The notes below the pieces were generated by a model. It had not been told where the DNA came from, made no database searches, and saw only the letters and a list, made by a program, of their open reading frames with translations. From Pseudomonadota bacterium (GTDB lineage Bacteria > Pseudomonadota > Gammaproteobacteria > Burkholderiales > Sulfuricellaceae): a DNA stretch of 9,510 bases. The DNA is taken from contig JAJXTJ010000022.1 in assembly GCA_021783895.1 (NCBI GenBank), positions 1-9,510 on the forward strand, given 5' to 3'. Made by a program: the position numbers and the translations under genes. Of the stretch, positions 1 through 7,849 are shown in pieces; position 1 is the stretch's first letter, and each line of letters opens with the position of its first letter.

Positions 1-24
1 CTTGCTCGTCCACTTTAGTTCCAT
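1..24 (-). CDS. Toxin of a RelE/ParE-like TA pair, N-terminal 8 codons only (truncated by window edge)
   Basis: An ATG on the minus strand at 24-22 shares one base with the TGA stop of the upstream antitoxin (TGATG overlap). It opens a frame reading MELKWTSK up to the window edge. A short protein starting with M-x-L-K-W-T-S-K directly after a ribbon-helix-helix antitoxin resembles the N-terminus of RelE/ParE-superfamily toxins, which inhibit gyrase or cleave mRNA at the ribosome. The overlapping stop and start imply translational coupling. Only eight residues are visible, so the family is inferred from those residues and from position. The rest of the gene and any frameshift lie outside the window. 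Confidence 0.6.
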
Positions 25-293
25 CAGCGCGGTACTGGCAACGGGGTGTCGGAGCTCAGGCTATCGGCCCACGCCTGTACGGCCTGATGGTCAATGACGC
101 GACCGGCATCCACATCGGCCAACGCCTCACGAGTCAGGCGGCTGCGTTCCTCTTCCTGGTCGATCCAGGCCGATAGCGCCTGCTTCATGATCCAACCGCG
201 TGACCGCTCAAGACGAGCGGCCATTTGATCGACTTTCTCGGCCAGTGGAAGCGGTACGTGTGCGGTGAGCACCTTGGTATCTGTATGCGCCAT
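24..293 (-). CDS. Ribbon-helix-helix (CopG-like) antitoxin
   Basis: An 89-residue protein whose first ~45 residues fit a ribbon-helix-helix DNA-binding fold: a beta strand (about 7-14, KVLTAHVP), helix A (about 16-29) and helix B after a short turn (about 32-45, RGWIMKQALSAWI). The acidic C-terminal part (about 46-89) would be the toxin-binding tail. Antitoxins of this kind neutralise their toxin and repress their own operon as dimers. I chose the ATG at 293 rather than the upstream in-frame ATG at 356: AGGA lies about 7 nt before it, the RHH strand begins right after it, and the extra 21 residues of the longer frame read through the promoter and operator region. The toxin gene overlaps its stop codon. 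The gene is co-oriented with fur but separated by 94 nt with its own promoter candidate. RHH class is fairly sure; the exact TA family is not. Confidence 0.85.
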   Translation of the reverse strand: MAHTDTKVLTAHVPLPLAEKVDQMAARLERSRGWIMKQALSAWIDQEEERSRLTREALADVDAGRVIDHQAVQAWADSLSSDTPLPVPR

Positions 294-324
294 ATTTTTT
301 CCTAGTGACAGATGGGGATAAATG

Positions 325-356
325 TCAATCGTATTGATTAAAAATGATTGAATCAA
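325..356 (-). promoter_or_regulatory. Candidate promoter and operator of the first TA module
   Basis: On the minus strand, TTGATT (356-351), a 17-nt spacer and TACGAT (333-328) form a plausible sigma-70 promoter, with transcription starting about 30 nt before the antitoxin ATG. Two palindromes overlap it: TGATTGAATCA at 345-355 (a perfect 11-mer around a central base) and TCAAT-cgt-ATTGA at 325-337. Both contain TCAAT/ATTGA half-sites, as expected for binding of an autoregulatory RHH antitoxin. A perfect TTGACA is also present at 328-323 (minus), but no good -10 follows it at the right distance. Confidence 0.5.
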
Positions 357-387
357 GGTGGCGTATTGGATCGGGCTAAATTTACTT

Positions 388-813
388 TCACGTCTTGTTC
401 GGGCAGTCCCGCTTGATGCAGTCGGCGAACAGGTACAGCGAGTGCTCGCGGACGATGAAGCCGCGCTCCTTGGCGACCTTGTCCTGGCGTTTCTCGATGT
501 CCGGGTCGTAAAACTCCTCCACCTTGCCGCATTGCAGGCAGACCAGGTGGTCGTGATGCTTGCCCTGGTTGAGTTCGAACACCGCCTTGTCGCCCTCGAA
601 GCTGTGGCGGATCAGCAGCCCCGCCTGCTCGAACTGGGTCAGCACCCGGTATACCGTTGCCAGACCCACGTCCTCGTTGTCCGCCAGCAGGCTTTTGTAC
701 ACGTCCTCGGCGGTGAGGTGGCGCACGTCGCTGGTCTCGAACAGGTTGAGGATTTTCAGGCGCGGGGTGGTGGCCTTGAGCCCGGCGTTTTTCAGGTCCT
801 GCGAGTCGCCCAT
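388..813 (-). CDS. fur: Ferric uptake regulator Fur
   Basis: A 141-residue Fur, close to the usual 140-150. Fur is a homodimeric cytoplasmic metalloregulator that binds Fe(II) and represses iron-uptake genes. Residues 1-80 form the winged-helix DNA-binding domain, with [11 protein letters not shown] at 15-25 and the recognition-helix region TVYRVLTQF at 53-61. The dimerisation and metal domain carries HHDH at 86-89 and CLQC at 92-95, corresponding to the structural zinc cysteines of E. coli Fur, and a second Cys pair at 132 and 137. His32 and Glu80 match metal ligands known in the family. AGGA lies 8 nt before the ATG. The gene is divergent from bamE, a common betaproteobacterial arrangement. 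A weak TTTTCG-16-TATTTA promoter candidate lies upstream, partly inside the left arm of the inverted repeat. I see no convincing Fur box, so autoregulation is not supported here. Identity is certain. Confidence 0.98.
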   Translation of the reverse strand: MGDSQDLKNAGLKATTPRLKILNLFETSDVRHLTAEDVYKSLLADNEDVGLATVYRVLTQFEQAGLLIRHSFEGDKAVFELNQGKHHDHLVCLQCGKVEEFYDPDIEKRQDKVAKERGFIVREHSLYLFADCIKRDCPNKT

Positions 814-857
814 GAGTCGATCCTAATGATTTACCGTTTAAGCTAAATAAATGGCGA

Positions 858-1000
858 TTGATCCACGAAAAGCACAAAAGGCACGAAATAAAACAATAGA
901 TTGCAGCCATTCACCCATTCTCCCATTGGGTCGGGCAATAAGCTACGGCTTTGTAGCGCTTAAGAATATTTTCGTGCTTTTAGTGTCTTTCGTGGACCAA
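858..1000. repeat. MITE-like element with 33-bp imperfect terminal inverted repeats
   Basis: The left arm (858-890, starting TTGATCCACGAAAAGC) and the reverse complement of the right arm (968-1000, starting TTGGTCCACGAAAGAC) agree at 26 of 33 positions. Each arm is built from an approximately 9-nt motif, CACGAAAAG / CACAAAAGG / CACGAAA. The 77-bp interior has no coding potential. It contains a CATTCNCC-type direct repeat (908-930) and a small hairpin (939-962). I see no target-site duplication and no transposase. Repeats of the CACGAAA-nnCAC type recur in intergenic DNA of many betaproteobacteria, to my recollection, so this is probably a dispersed family. Transcribed from either strand, it could fold into one long hairpin. 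Confidence 0.65.
939..962. repeat. Small hairpin inside the fur-bamE inverted-repeat element
   Basis: TAAGCTAC at 939-946 pairs with GTAGCGCTTA at 953-962 across a 6-nt GGCTTT loop, with a 2-nt GC bulge on the 3' side. No T-run follows on either strand, so it is not an obvious intrinsic terminator. Its position between the two long arms suggests it is the tip structure of the larger element. Confidence 0.4.
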
Positions 1001-1022
1001 CTGCTTTTTCCGGGTTAAATCA

Positions 1023-1069
1023 TATAATGTTTACCCCGTGCTTTCCAGCGCTTCCTGGGGTGTTATAAT
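1023..1069 (+). promoter_or_regulatory. Tandem promoters of bamE-dapB (two consensus -10 boxes)
   Basis: Two perfect TATAAT hexamers lie before bamE, at 1023-1028 and 1064-1069. The second is preceded by TG at 1061-1062 plus one base, an extended -10 element that can work without a good -35, which is indeed lacking (CTTTCC at 17-nt spacing). Transcription from it would start near 1076, about 27 nt before the bamE ATG. The first box has no clear -35 either and is less certain. Both lie outside the right arm of the inverted-repeat element. Confidence 0.6.
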
Positions 1070-1102
1070 GCTGCCACTTTATTGTTTTTTGCCGGGATTT
1101 TT

Positions 1103-2357
<1,255 letters not shown>

Positions 2358-2360
<3 letters not shown>

Positions 2361-2377
2361 CGCGAAACCTCGCGTTA
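2358..2377 (+). terminator. Hairpin overlapping the dapB stop codon (weak terminator or stabilising stem)
   Basis: TAACGCG (2358-2364) pairs perfectly with CGCGTTA (2371-2377) across a 6-nt AAACCT loop. The left arm begins with the dapB stop TAA. No T-run follows, so Rho-independent termination is unlikely to be efficient. It may protect the 3' end or partly insulate the TA module downstream. Confidence 0.4.
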
Positions 2378-2409
2378 TAGTAGGAACGCAGATACTTGTC
2401 CGCTAAAAT

Positions 2410-2438
2410 TTGCCGTCAACACCAAACCTGATTACACT
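2410..2438 (+). promoter_or_regulatory. Candidate promoter of the second TA module
   Basis: TTGCCG (2410-2415), a 17-nt spacer and TACACT (2433-2438) give four of six matches to each sigma-70 hexamer at optimal spacing. Transcription would start near 2445, inside the palindrome at 2438-2450, about 23 nt before the antitoxin ATG. That is a normal geometry for a self-repressed TA operon. Confidence 0.45.
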
Positions 2439-2450
2439 GCATTCAATGCA
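2438..2450. promoter_or_regulatory. Operator-like palindrome TGCATT-C-AATGCA
   Basis: A perfect 13-nt palindrome around a single central base begins at the last base of the -10 candidate and spans the predicted transcription start, 17 nt before the antitoxin ATG. FitA/VapB-type antitoxins bind such inverted repeats to repress their own operon. The inner core ATT-C-AAT also occurs in the palindrome before the first TA module (345-355, complementary strand). Role inferred from position and symmetry. Confidence 0.5.
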
Positions 2451-2467
2451 ATCATTTGGAGTGGGTC

Positions 2468-2710
2468 ATGGCCAGCCTTACCATCCGTAACCTCGATAAC
2501 GATCTTAAAGTAAACCTGCGCTTGCAGGCCGCCCGGCATGGCTGCTCCATGGAGCAGGAGGCGCGCGATATTCTGCGCCAGGCGGTGATGCCGGCGAATG
2601 GGCCGGGTTTTGCCCAGCGCATCCAGCAGCGTTTTGCTGGGCTTGAGGCAGGTGACTTGCCTATCCCAAGCCGTCGTTTGACCCGTATTTCCCCTGTGCC
2701 GAAAACTTAA
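2468..2710 (+). CDS. FitA-like ribbon-helix-helix antitoxin (VapB role)
   Basis: An 80-residue protein beginning MASLTIRNLDNDLKVNLRLQ, the typical opening of FitA/StbC-like RHH antitoxins: beta strand at about 3-8, helix A at about 10-24, turn AARHGCS, and helix B at about 28-40 (MEQEARDILRQAV). The C-terminal half (41-80) is Arg/Pro-rich with aromatic Phe48 and Phe56, as expected for the segment that wraps the PIN toxin. I start it at ATG 2468, with GGAG 6 nt upstream (2458-2461). A TTG four codons earlier lies inside that ribosome-binding site and is rejected. The toxin follows after 3 nt. The antitoxin should neutralise the toxin and, as a complex with it, repress the operon through the palindrome at 2438-2450. 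Confidence 0.9.
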   Translation: MASLTIRNLDNDLKVNLRLQAARHGCSMEQEARDILRQAVMPANGPGFAQRIQQRFAGLEAGDLPIPSRRLTRISPVPKT

Positions 2711-2713
2711 GCC

Positions 2714-3145
2714 ATGCAAGGGATTCTGCTGGATACCAATGTGCTGTCGGAGTTGATGCGTCAACGGCCAGAGCCGGCTGTGCTTGCCTGGTTTGCGCGT
2801 CAAAACGAGGTGGTGTTTTATACCAGTGCGGTTACCTTGGCGGAAATTCTGCTGGGTGTGGCTTTGCTACCCGACGGCAAACGCCGGGATGCGATTGCCG
2901 ATGCGGCAGAACAGATGTTTGCGCAGGATTTCCCCGGTCGCTGCCTGCCATTCGACGAGCTGGCATCCCCTGAATATGCGGCATTGGTCGCTGCCCGAAA
3001 TCGTGCCGGCTTGCCTATTTCCACGGAGGATGCGCAGATTGCCGCGATTTCGTTGCGCAACGGGTTGCCGCTGGCTACGCGCAACCTCAAGGATTTTCGC
3101 CAGATAGCCGGGTTGAACTTGCTTGATCCCTGGCTAAGCGAGTAA
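2714..3145 (+). CDS. vapC: PIN-domain ribonuclease toxin (VapC/FitB type)
   Basis: A 143-residue single-domain PIN protein, of normal length for the family. Expected Mg-binding acidic positions are all present: Asp7 in ILLDTNVLSEL, Glu44 in SAVTLAEILLG, Asp106 in ISTEDAQIAAIS, and Asp127 (with Asn124) in ATRNLKDF. PIN toxins of TA modules cut RNA, often tRNA or rRNA, when freed from antitoxin; FitB-like members share the L-D-T-N-V-x-S-E start and T-R-N-x-x-D-F end. The ATG lies 3 nt after the antitoxin stop and has no strong ribosome-binding site, so translation is probably coupled. The frame is intact and the catalytic set complete, suggesting a functional toxin. The actual RNA target cannot be read from the sequence. 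The module sits between dapB and carA, oriented with them. Confidence 0.92.
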   Translation: MQGILLDTNVLSELMRQRPEPAVLAWFARQNEVVFYTSAVTLAEILLGVALLPDGKRRDAIADAAEQMFAQDFPGRCLPFDELASPEYAALVAARNRAGLPISTEDAQIAAISLRNGLPLATRNLKDFRQIAGLNLLDPWLSE

Positions 3146-3161
3146 CAAAATAGCAAAAATA

Positions 3162-3178
3162 GGGGCCAAATATGCCCC
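3162..3178 (+). terminator. Possible weak terminator after the PIN toxin gene
   Basis: GGGGC (3162-3166) and GCCCC (3174-3178) form a 5-bp GC stem with a 7-nt loop, 16 nt past the toxin stop. Only a TTTT at 3184-3187 follows, after a CGCTG interruption, so termination would be modest. A perfect 10-nt palindrome TTGGCGCCAA lies just beyond, at 3186-3195. The rest of 3146-3276 shows nothing I recognise. Confidence 0.35.
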
Positions 3179-3276
3179 CGCTGTTTTGGCGCCAATGAGG
3201 TCTCGCAGCCTGACTGGCATTAAGTAAATCGGCGATAAATCACCTTTCAGCATGGAATCGTGGCGCCTTGGTCGAG

Positions 3277-3305
3277 TTGATTGCGACGCCGTAATCTAGT
3301 ATAAT
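3277..3305 (+). promoter_or_regulatory. Promoter of carAB
   Basis: TTGATT (3277-3282), exactly 17 nt of spacer and a perfect TATAAT (3300-3305) form a strong sigma-70 promoter. Transcription should start near 3312, giving a leader of about 70 nt before the carA GTG. This shows that carAB need not depend on the dapB or TA promoters upstream. Confidence 0.7.
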
Positions 3306-3320
3306 TTCAAAAGTTTGAAG

Positions 3321-3348
3321 AGCGGGGAGGGCGCAAGCCAACCCCGCT
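3321..3348 (+). promoter_or_regulatory. carA leader hairpin with GCAA (GNRA) tetraloop
   Basis: AGCGGGG (3321-3327) pairs with CCCCGCT (3342-3348). Inside, GGC (3330-3332) and GCC (3337-3339) close a GCAA tetraloop, leaving a small internal loop. The structure lies about 10 nt after the predicted start site and 22 nt before the carA ribosome-binding site. No U-run and no ATG-initiated leader peptide accompany it, so a classic attenuator is not evident. It could stabilise the mRNA 5' end or be a regulatory leader. Role unknown. Confidence 0.5.
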
Positions 3349-3380
3349 TTGCATATCCGCTTTAATCTCAAGGAGCCTCT

Positions 3381-4514
3381 GTGCCGCACCACCAGACCGC
3401 CATTCTTGCGCTTGCTGATGGGACAATATTTCGCGGCATTTCCATCGGCGCTACCGGCCATGCCGTCGGCGAGGTGGTGTTCAATACTGCGATGACCGGG
3501 TATCAGGAAATTCTTACCGATCCCTCCTATTGCCGCCAGATCGTTACACTGACTTACCCGCACATCGGTAACACCGGTACCAATTCCGAGGATGCCGAAT
3601 CGACGCAGATTCATGCCGCCGGCCTGGTGATCCGCGATTTGCCGATCCAGTCCAGCAGCTGGCGCAGCAGCGAGGATTTGGGCGCTTATCTCCAGCGTCA
3701 TAATGTGGTCGCCATTGCCGATATCGATACCCGCAAGCTGACGCGATTGCTGCGCGAAAAGGGCGCGCAGAACGGCTGCCTGATGGCCGGTGATATCGAC
3801 GAAGCCAAGGCCATCGAACTGGCGCGCGGCTTCCCCGGCTTGGCCGGCATGGACTTGGCCAAGGTGGTGAGCTGCGACAAGAGCCATATGTGGCAACAAG
3901 GCGAATGGAAGCTCGGTCAGGGGTTCAAGACCGATGGCGATCACAAGTTTCACGTTGTCGCCTATGATTACGGCGTCAAGCGCAACATCCTGCGCATGCT
4001 GGCCGAACGCGGCTGCAAGGTGACGGTGCTGCCCGCCCAAGCGCCGGTCGAGGACGTGTTCAAGCTCAAGCCGGACGGCGTGTTCCTGTCCAACGGCCCG
4101 GGCGACCCCGAACCTTGTGATTACGCGATTAATGCGATCAAGGCAGTGCTGGGCCAGGGTATTCCCACCTTCGGCATCTGCCTCGGCCACCAGCTGATGG
4201 CGCTGGCCTCCGGCGCGAAGAAGCGCAAGATGAAGTTCGGCCACCACGGCGCCAACCACCCGGTGCAGGATCTCGAGTCCGGTCGCGTCATGATCACCAG
4301 CCAGAACCATGGCTTCGCGGTTGACGAGGCAACGCTGCCGGCCAACCTGCGCGTGACGCACAAGTCGCTGTTCGACGGCAGCAACCAGGGGCTGTCCCGC
4401 ACCGACGTGCCGGCGTTCAGCTTCCAGGGACACCCTGAGGCGAGCCCGGGGCCGCACGACGTGGATTACTTGTTTGACCGGTTTATCGGTCTGATGCAGC
4501 AACAGTCAAAGTGA
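3381..4514 (+). CDS. carA: Carbamoyl-phosphate synthase small (glutaminase) subunit CarA
   Basis: A 377-residue class I glutamine amidotransferase subunit, similar in length to E. coli CarA (382). It hydrolyses glutamine and channels ammonia to CarB for carbamoyl phosphate, feeding pyrimidine and arginine synthesis. The N-terminal CPSase small-chain domain (about 5-135) shows [17 protein letters not shown] (34-50) and the T-x-N-x-E-D region. The C-terminal glutaminase has SNGPGDP (237-243), GICLGHQ (265-271) with nucleophile Cys267, and [11 protein letters not shown] (350-360) with His351 and Glu353 completing the triad. The start is GTG: AAGGAG lies 5 nt before it (3370-3375) and the N-terminus matches the family there. 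Its TGA stop lies inside the first unit of the heptad array that separates it from carB. Confidence 0.98.
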   Translation: MPHHQTAILALADGTIFRGISIGATGHAVGEVVFNTAMTGYQEILTDPSYCRQIVTLTYPHIGNTGTNSEDAESTQIHAAGLVIRDLPIQSSSWRSSEDLGAYLQRHNVVAIADIDTRKLTRLLREKGAQNGCLMAGDIDEAKAIELARGFPGLAGMDLAKVVSCDKSHMWQQGEWKLGQGFKTDGDHKFHVVAYDYGVKRNILRMLAERGCKVTVLPAQAPVEDVFKLKPDGVFLSNGPGDPEPCDYAINAIKAVLGQGIPTFGICLGHQLMALASGAKKRKMKFGHHGANHPVQDLESGRVMITSQNHGFAVDEATLPANLRVTHKSLFDGSNQGLSRTDVPAFSFQGHPEASPGPHDVDYLFDRFIGLMQQQSK

Positions 4515-4580
4515 GGCGTGAGGCGTGAGGCGTGAGGCGTGGCGGGTTTGTCCCCTCACCCCTCACCCCTCACCCCTTAC
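4511..4580. repeat. Heptad repeat array with complementary arms between carA and carB
   Basis: Four consecutive GTGAGGC units (4511-4538) and a degenerate fifth (GTGGCGG) are followed, after a short GTTTGTC-type spacer, by three CCTCACC units (4554-4574) and a degenerate CCTTAC. The arms are complementary at six of every seven positions (a C-C mismatch per unit), so the transcript can fold into a long stem in several registers. The first unit contains the carA TGA stop, and the array ends 8 nt before the carB ATG. The 7-nt period argues against coding. Related arrays occur at 8331-8386 and 8858-8897. Confidence 0.85.
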
Positions 4581-4588
4581 GGATAGAA

Positions 4589-7500
4589 ATGCCAAAACCT
4601 ACCGACATTAAATCCATCCTGATCATCGGCGCCGGCCCGATTGTCATCGGCCAGGCGTGCGAGTTCGACTACTCCGGCGCGCAGGCGTGCAAGGCGCTGC
4701 GCGAGGAGGGCTACAAGGTCCTTCTGGTCAACTCCAACCCGGCCACCATCATGACCGATCCGGAGATGGCGGATGTCACCTACATCGAGCCGATCACCTG
4801 GCAGGTGGTGGAGAAAATTATTGCCGTCGAGCGTCCCGACGCGCTGTTGCCCACCATGGGGGGGCAGACCGCGCTCAATTGCGCGCTCGATCTGGCCAAG
4901 CATGGCGTGCTGGAAAAGTATGGCGTGGAGATGATCGGCGCCACCAAGGAAGCGATCGACAAGGCCGAGGACCGCGAAAAATTCAAGAAGGCGATGGAGA
5001 AGATCGGCCTCGACTGCCCGCGCGCAGCCATTGCCCACAGCCTGGAAGAAGCGCTGCAGGTGCAGGCGATGGTCGGCTACCCCACTATCATCCGGCCTTC
5101 CTTCACCATGGGCGGCTCGGGCGGCGGCATCGCCTACAACCGCGAGGAATTTCTCGAGATCTGCGAGCGCGGCCTAGACGCTTCGCCGACCAAGGAATTG
5201 CTGATCGAAGAATCCGTCATCGGCTGGAAAGAGTTCGAGATGGAGGTGGTGCGCGACAAGAAGGACAACTGCATCATCATCTGCTCGATCGAGAACTTCG
5301 ACGCGATGGGCGTGCATACCGGCGACTCGATCACCGTGGCGCCGGCGCAGACCCTGACCGACCGCGAATACCAGATCATGCGCAACGCTTCCATTGCCGT
5401 GCTGCGCGAGATCGGCGTGGAAACCGGCGGTTCCAACGTGCAGTTCGGCATCAACCCGGACGACGGCCGCATGGTGGTGATCGAGATGAACCCGCGCGTG
5501 TCGCGGTCAAGCGCCCTGGCTTCCAAGGCGACCGGCTTTCCGATCGCCAAGGTGGCGGCCAAGCTGGCGATCGGCTACACCCTGGATGAGTTGCAGAACG
5601 ACATCACCGGCGGCCGGACGCCGGCCTCGTTCGAGCCGTCGATCGACTATGTCGTCACCAAGATTCCGCGCTTCGCCTTCGAGAAATTTCCCCGCGCCAA
5701 CAGCCGCCTCACCACCCAGATGAAATCGGTGGGCGAGGTGATGGCGATCGGCCGCACTTTCCAGGAATCGCTGCAAAAGGCGCTCAGGGGTCTTGAAACC
5801 GGCAACGACGGGCTGGACGAGAAGACCGCCGACCGCGAGATCATCGAAACCGAGCTGGGCGACCCCGGCCCGGATCGCATCTGGTACATCGCCGACGCCA
5901 TGCGCGTCGGCATGAGCCAGGCTGAAATTTTCAGCCTGACCCACATCGACCCGTGGTTCCTGGCGCAAATGCATGATCTGGTGGCGCGCGAGCAGGCGCT
6001 GAAAGGGCGCGATCTGGATACCGTCAGTGCCGCCGAACTGCGTGAACTGAAGCGCCGCGGTTTTTCCGACCTGCGCCTGGCCAGCCTGCTCGCCACCGAC
6101 CAGCATGCGGTGCGCGCCTTGCGCCACGCACTGGGCGTGCGTCCGGTCTACAAGCGGGTGGATACCTGCGCTGCCGAATTCGCCACCGACACCGCCTATA
6201 TGTATTCCACCTACGAGGAGGAGTGCGAGGCGGAGCCGACCAACAAGAAAAAAATCATGGTGCTGGGCGGCGGGCCGAATCGCATCGGCCAGGGCATCGA
6301 ATTCGATTATTGCTGCGTGCATGCCGCGCTGGCGATGCGCGAGGACGGCTATGAAACCATCATGGTCAACTGCAATCCTGAAACCGTCTCGACTGACTAC
6401 GACACTTCCGACCGCCTGTATTTCGAGCCGCTGACCCTGGAGGACGTACTCGAGGTGGTCGCGGTGGAGAAGCCGGTCGGCGTGATAGTCCAGTACGGCG
6501 GCCAGACTCCGCTGAAACTGGCGCGCGACCTGGAAGCCAACGGTGTGCCGATCATCGGCACCAGCCCGGACATGATCGACGCCGCCGAAGACCGCGAACG
6601 TTTCCAGAAATTGCTGCACGAGCTGGGCCTGAAACAGCCGCCCAACCGCACCGCCCGCGCGCCGGAAGAAGCGATCCGGCTGGCCGTGGAAATCGGTTAC
6701 CCGCTGGTGGTGCGGCCTTCCTACGTGCTGGGCGGACGTGCCATGGAGATCGTTCACCAGCAGGCTGACCTGGAACGCTATATGCGTGAGGCGGTGAAGG
6801 TTTCCAACGATTCGCCGGTGCTGCTCGACCGCTTCCTCAACGATGCCACCGAAGTGGACGTGGACGCGATCTGCGACGGCACGGACGTGCTGATCGGCGG
6901 GGTGATGGAGCACATCGAGGAAGCCGGCGTGCATTCCGGCGATTCCGCCTGCTCGCTGCCGCCGTATAGCTTGTCGCCGGAAATTCAGGACGAAATGCGG
7001 CGCCAGACCGTGCTGATGGCCAAGGCGCTCAAGGTGGTCGGCCTGATGAACGTGCAGTTCGCCATCCAGGGCGAGACGGTGTACGTGCTCGAAGTCAATC
7101 CGCGCGCTTCGCGCACCGTGCCGTTCGTGTCCAAGGCCGCCGGCCTGCAACTGGCGAAGGTCGCGGCGCGCTGCATGGCGGGCAGGAGCCTCAAGGAGCA
7201 GGGCGTCACCCGCGAAGTGGTGCCGCCTTACTATTCCGTCAAGGAGGCGGTGTTCCCGTTCATCAAATTCCCAGGCGTGGACACTATTCTCGGTCCGGAG
7301 ATGAAGTCCACCGGAGAGGTGATGGGGGTGGGTGCGACCTTTGCCGAAGCCTTCGTCAAGTCGCAGCTCGCTACCGGGGTGAAGCTGCCCTCCAGCGGTC
7401 GCGCTTTCATCAGCGTGCGCGGCAGCGACAAGGACAAGGTCATGGATATTGCCAGGATTCTGGCGGAGCAGGGCTTCAACCTGGTCGCCACGCGCGGTAC

Positions 7501-7798
7501 GGCGGCGGCGCTTTCCGCGGCGGGCCTGGCAGTCACGCCGGTGAACAAGGTGCATGAAGGTCGTCCCCACATCGTGGACATGATCAAGAACGGCGACATC
7601 AATCTGATCGTCAACACCGTGGAGGACAAGCGAGGCGTGCATGATTCCTACGCCATGCGCAACGCCGCCTTGCAGAACAAGATCACCTACTACACCACGC
7701 TGGCAGGCGCCCGCGCCGCCTGTGCCGGCATTCGGCACATGAAGGAACTGCAGGTGTATGACCTGCAGGGCCTGCACGCCAGGCTACCCAAGGCGTAA
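4589..7798 (+). CDS. carB: Carbamoyl-phosphate synthase large subunit CarB
   Basis: A 1069-residue protein (E. coli CarB is 1073). It makes carbamoyl phosphate from bicarbonate, ammonia delivered by CarA, and two ATP, in the cytoplasm. Order: first ATP-grasp half (about 1-400; [19 protein letters not shown], the P-loop-like [12 protein letters not shown] at 169-180, [18 protein letters not shown] at 299-316); oligomerisation region (about 401-550); second ATP-grasp half (about 551-935; [29 protein letters not shown] at 709-720, [16 protein letters not shown] at 835-850); and C-terminal MGS-like allosteric domain (about 936-1069; ATRGTAAAL at 967-975, [11 protein letters not shown] at 985-995). 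Thr968, Thr971 and Lys987 align with known E. coli effector-site residues (Thr974, Thr977, Lys993), suggesting UMP/ornithine-type control. I start at ATG 4589, with GGA 5 nt before. An upstream in-frame GTG at 4532 lies in the heptad array and would add 19 residues of repeat-encoded sequence, so it is rejected. Confidence 0.98.
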   Translation: MPKPTDIKSILIIGAGPIVIGQACEFDYSGAQACKALREEGYKVLLVNSNPATIMTDPEMADVTYIEPITWQVVEKIIAVERPDALLPTMGGQTALNCALDLAKHGVLEKYGVEMIGATKEAIDKAEDREKFKKAMEKIGLDCPRAAIAHSLEEALQVQAMVGYPTIIRPSFTMGGSGGGIAYNREEFLEICERGLDASPTKELLIEESVIGWKEFEMEVVRDKKDNCIIICSIENFDAMGVHTGDSITVAPAQTLTDREYQIMRNASIAVLREIGVETGGSNVQFGINPDDGRMVVIEMNPRVSRSSALASKATGFPIAKVAAKLAIGYTLDELQNDITGGRTPASFEPSIDYVVTKIPRFAFEKFPRANSRLTTQMKSVGEVMAIGRTFQESLQKALRGLETGNDGLDEKTADREIIETELGDPGPDRIWYIADAMRVGMSQAEIFSLTHIDPWFLAQMHDLVAREQALKGRDLDTVSAAELRELKRRGFSDLRLASLLATDQHAVRALRHALGVRPVYKRVDTCAAEFATDTAYMYSTYEEECEAEPTNKKKIMVLGGGPNRIGQGIEFDYCCVHAALAMREDGYETIMVNCNPETVSTDYDTSDRLYFEPLTLEDVLEVVAVEKPVGVIVQYGGQTPLKLARDLEANGVPIIGTSPDMIDAAEDRERFQKLLHELGLKQPPNRTARAPEEAIRLAVEIGYPLVVRPSYVLGGRAMEIVHQQADLERYMREAVKVSNDSPVLLDRFLNDATEVDVDAICDGTDVLIGGVMEHIEEAGVHSGDSACSLPPYSLSPEIQDEMRRQTVLMAKALKVVGLMNVQFAIQGETVYVLEVNPRASRTVPFVSKAAGLQLAKVAARCMAGRSLKEQGVTREVVPPYYSVKEAVFPFIKFPGVDTILGPEMKSTGEVMGVGATFAEAFVKSQLATGVKLPSSGRAFISVRGSDKDKVMDIARILAEQGFNLVATRGTAAALSAAGLAVTPVNKVHEGRPHIVDMIKNGDINLIVNTVEDKRGVHDSYAMRNAALQNKITYYTTLAGARAACAGIRHMKELQVYDLQGLHARLPKA

Positions 7799-7849
7799 TC
7801 AAGCCGCTGCCTGGCTTCAATCTGGTAATCCAAGAAATCCGAGGAAAAA

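Noticed and set aside
323..328. Perfect TTGACA (minus strand) as the -35 of the first TA module
   Set aside because: At 16-18 nt spacing only CTAGGA/TAGGAA-type hexamers are found, and transcription would start at the start codon. The TTGATT-17-TACGAT pair fits better.
814..850. Fur box in front of fur
   Set aside because: The AT-rich stretch with CTAATGATTTA has some resemblance to part of a Fur box, but it does not approach the 19-nt palindromic consensus closely enough to claim autoregulation.
353..910. 185-codon minus-strand frame and a 162-codon plus-strand frame over fur
   Set aside because: Both are out of frame with, or opposite to, a complete Fur with all its metal ligands. The products are low-complexity Arg/Gly/Pro-rich or featureless.
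3186..3195. Palindrome TTGGCGCCAA as a regulator binding site for carA
   Set aside because: It is a perfect 10-mer but sits about 80 nt upstream of the promoter and matches no operator I can name. Kept only as an observation.
3240..4502. 420-codon minus-strand open frame opposite carA
   Set aside because: Antisense shadow of carA with the same composition bias. It also runs across the carA promoter and leader.
4511..4580. CRISPR-like array
   Set aside because: Units are 7 nt with no spacers, and the second half is the complement of the first. There are no cas genes.
4532..4588. GTG-initiated N-terminal extension of CarB
   Set aside because: The extra 19 residues are encoded by the heptad array and read as repeats. 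The CarB family begins at the ATG 4589, which has its own GGA upstream.
5507..7777. Very long open frame (756 codons) on the minus strand opposite carB
   Set aside because: It lies antisense to the conserved carB frame. It is His/Arg/Gln-rich and resembles no family I know, as expected for the complement of a high-GC gene with biased third positions.
7801..7817. Terminator between carB and greA
   Set aside because: AAGCC and GGCTT form only a 5-bp stem with no T-run following, so it is too weak to call.
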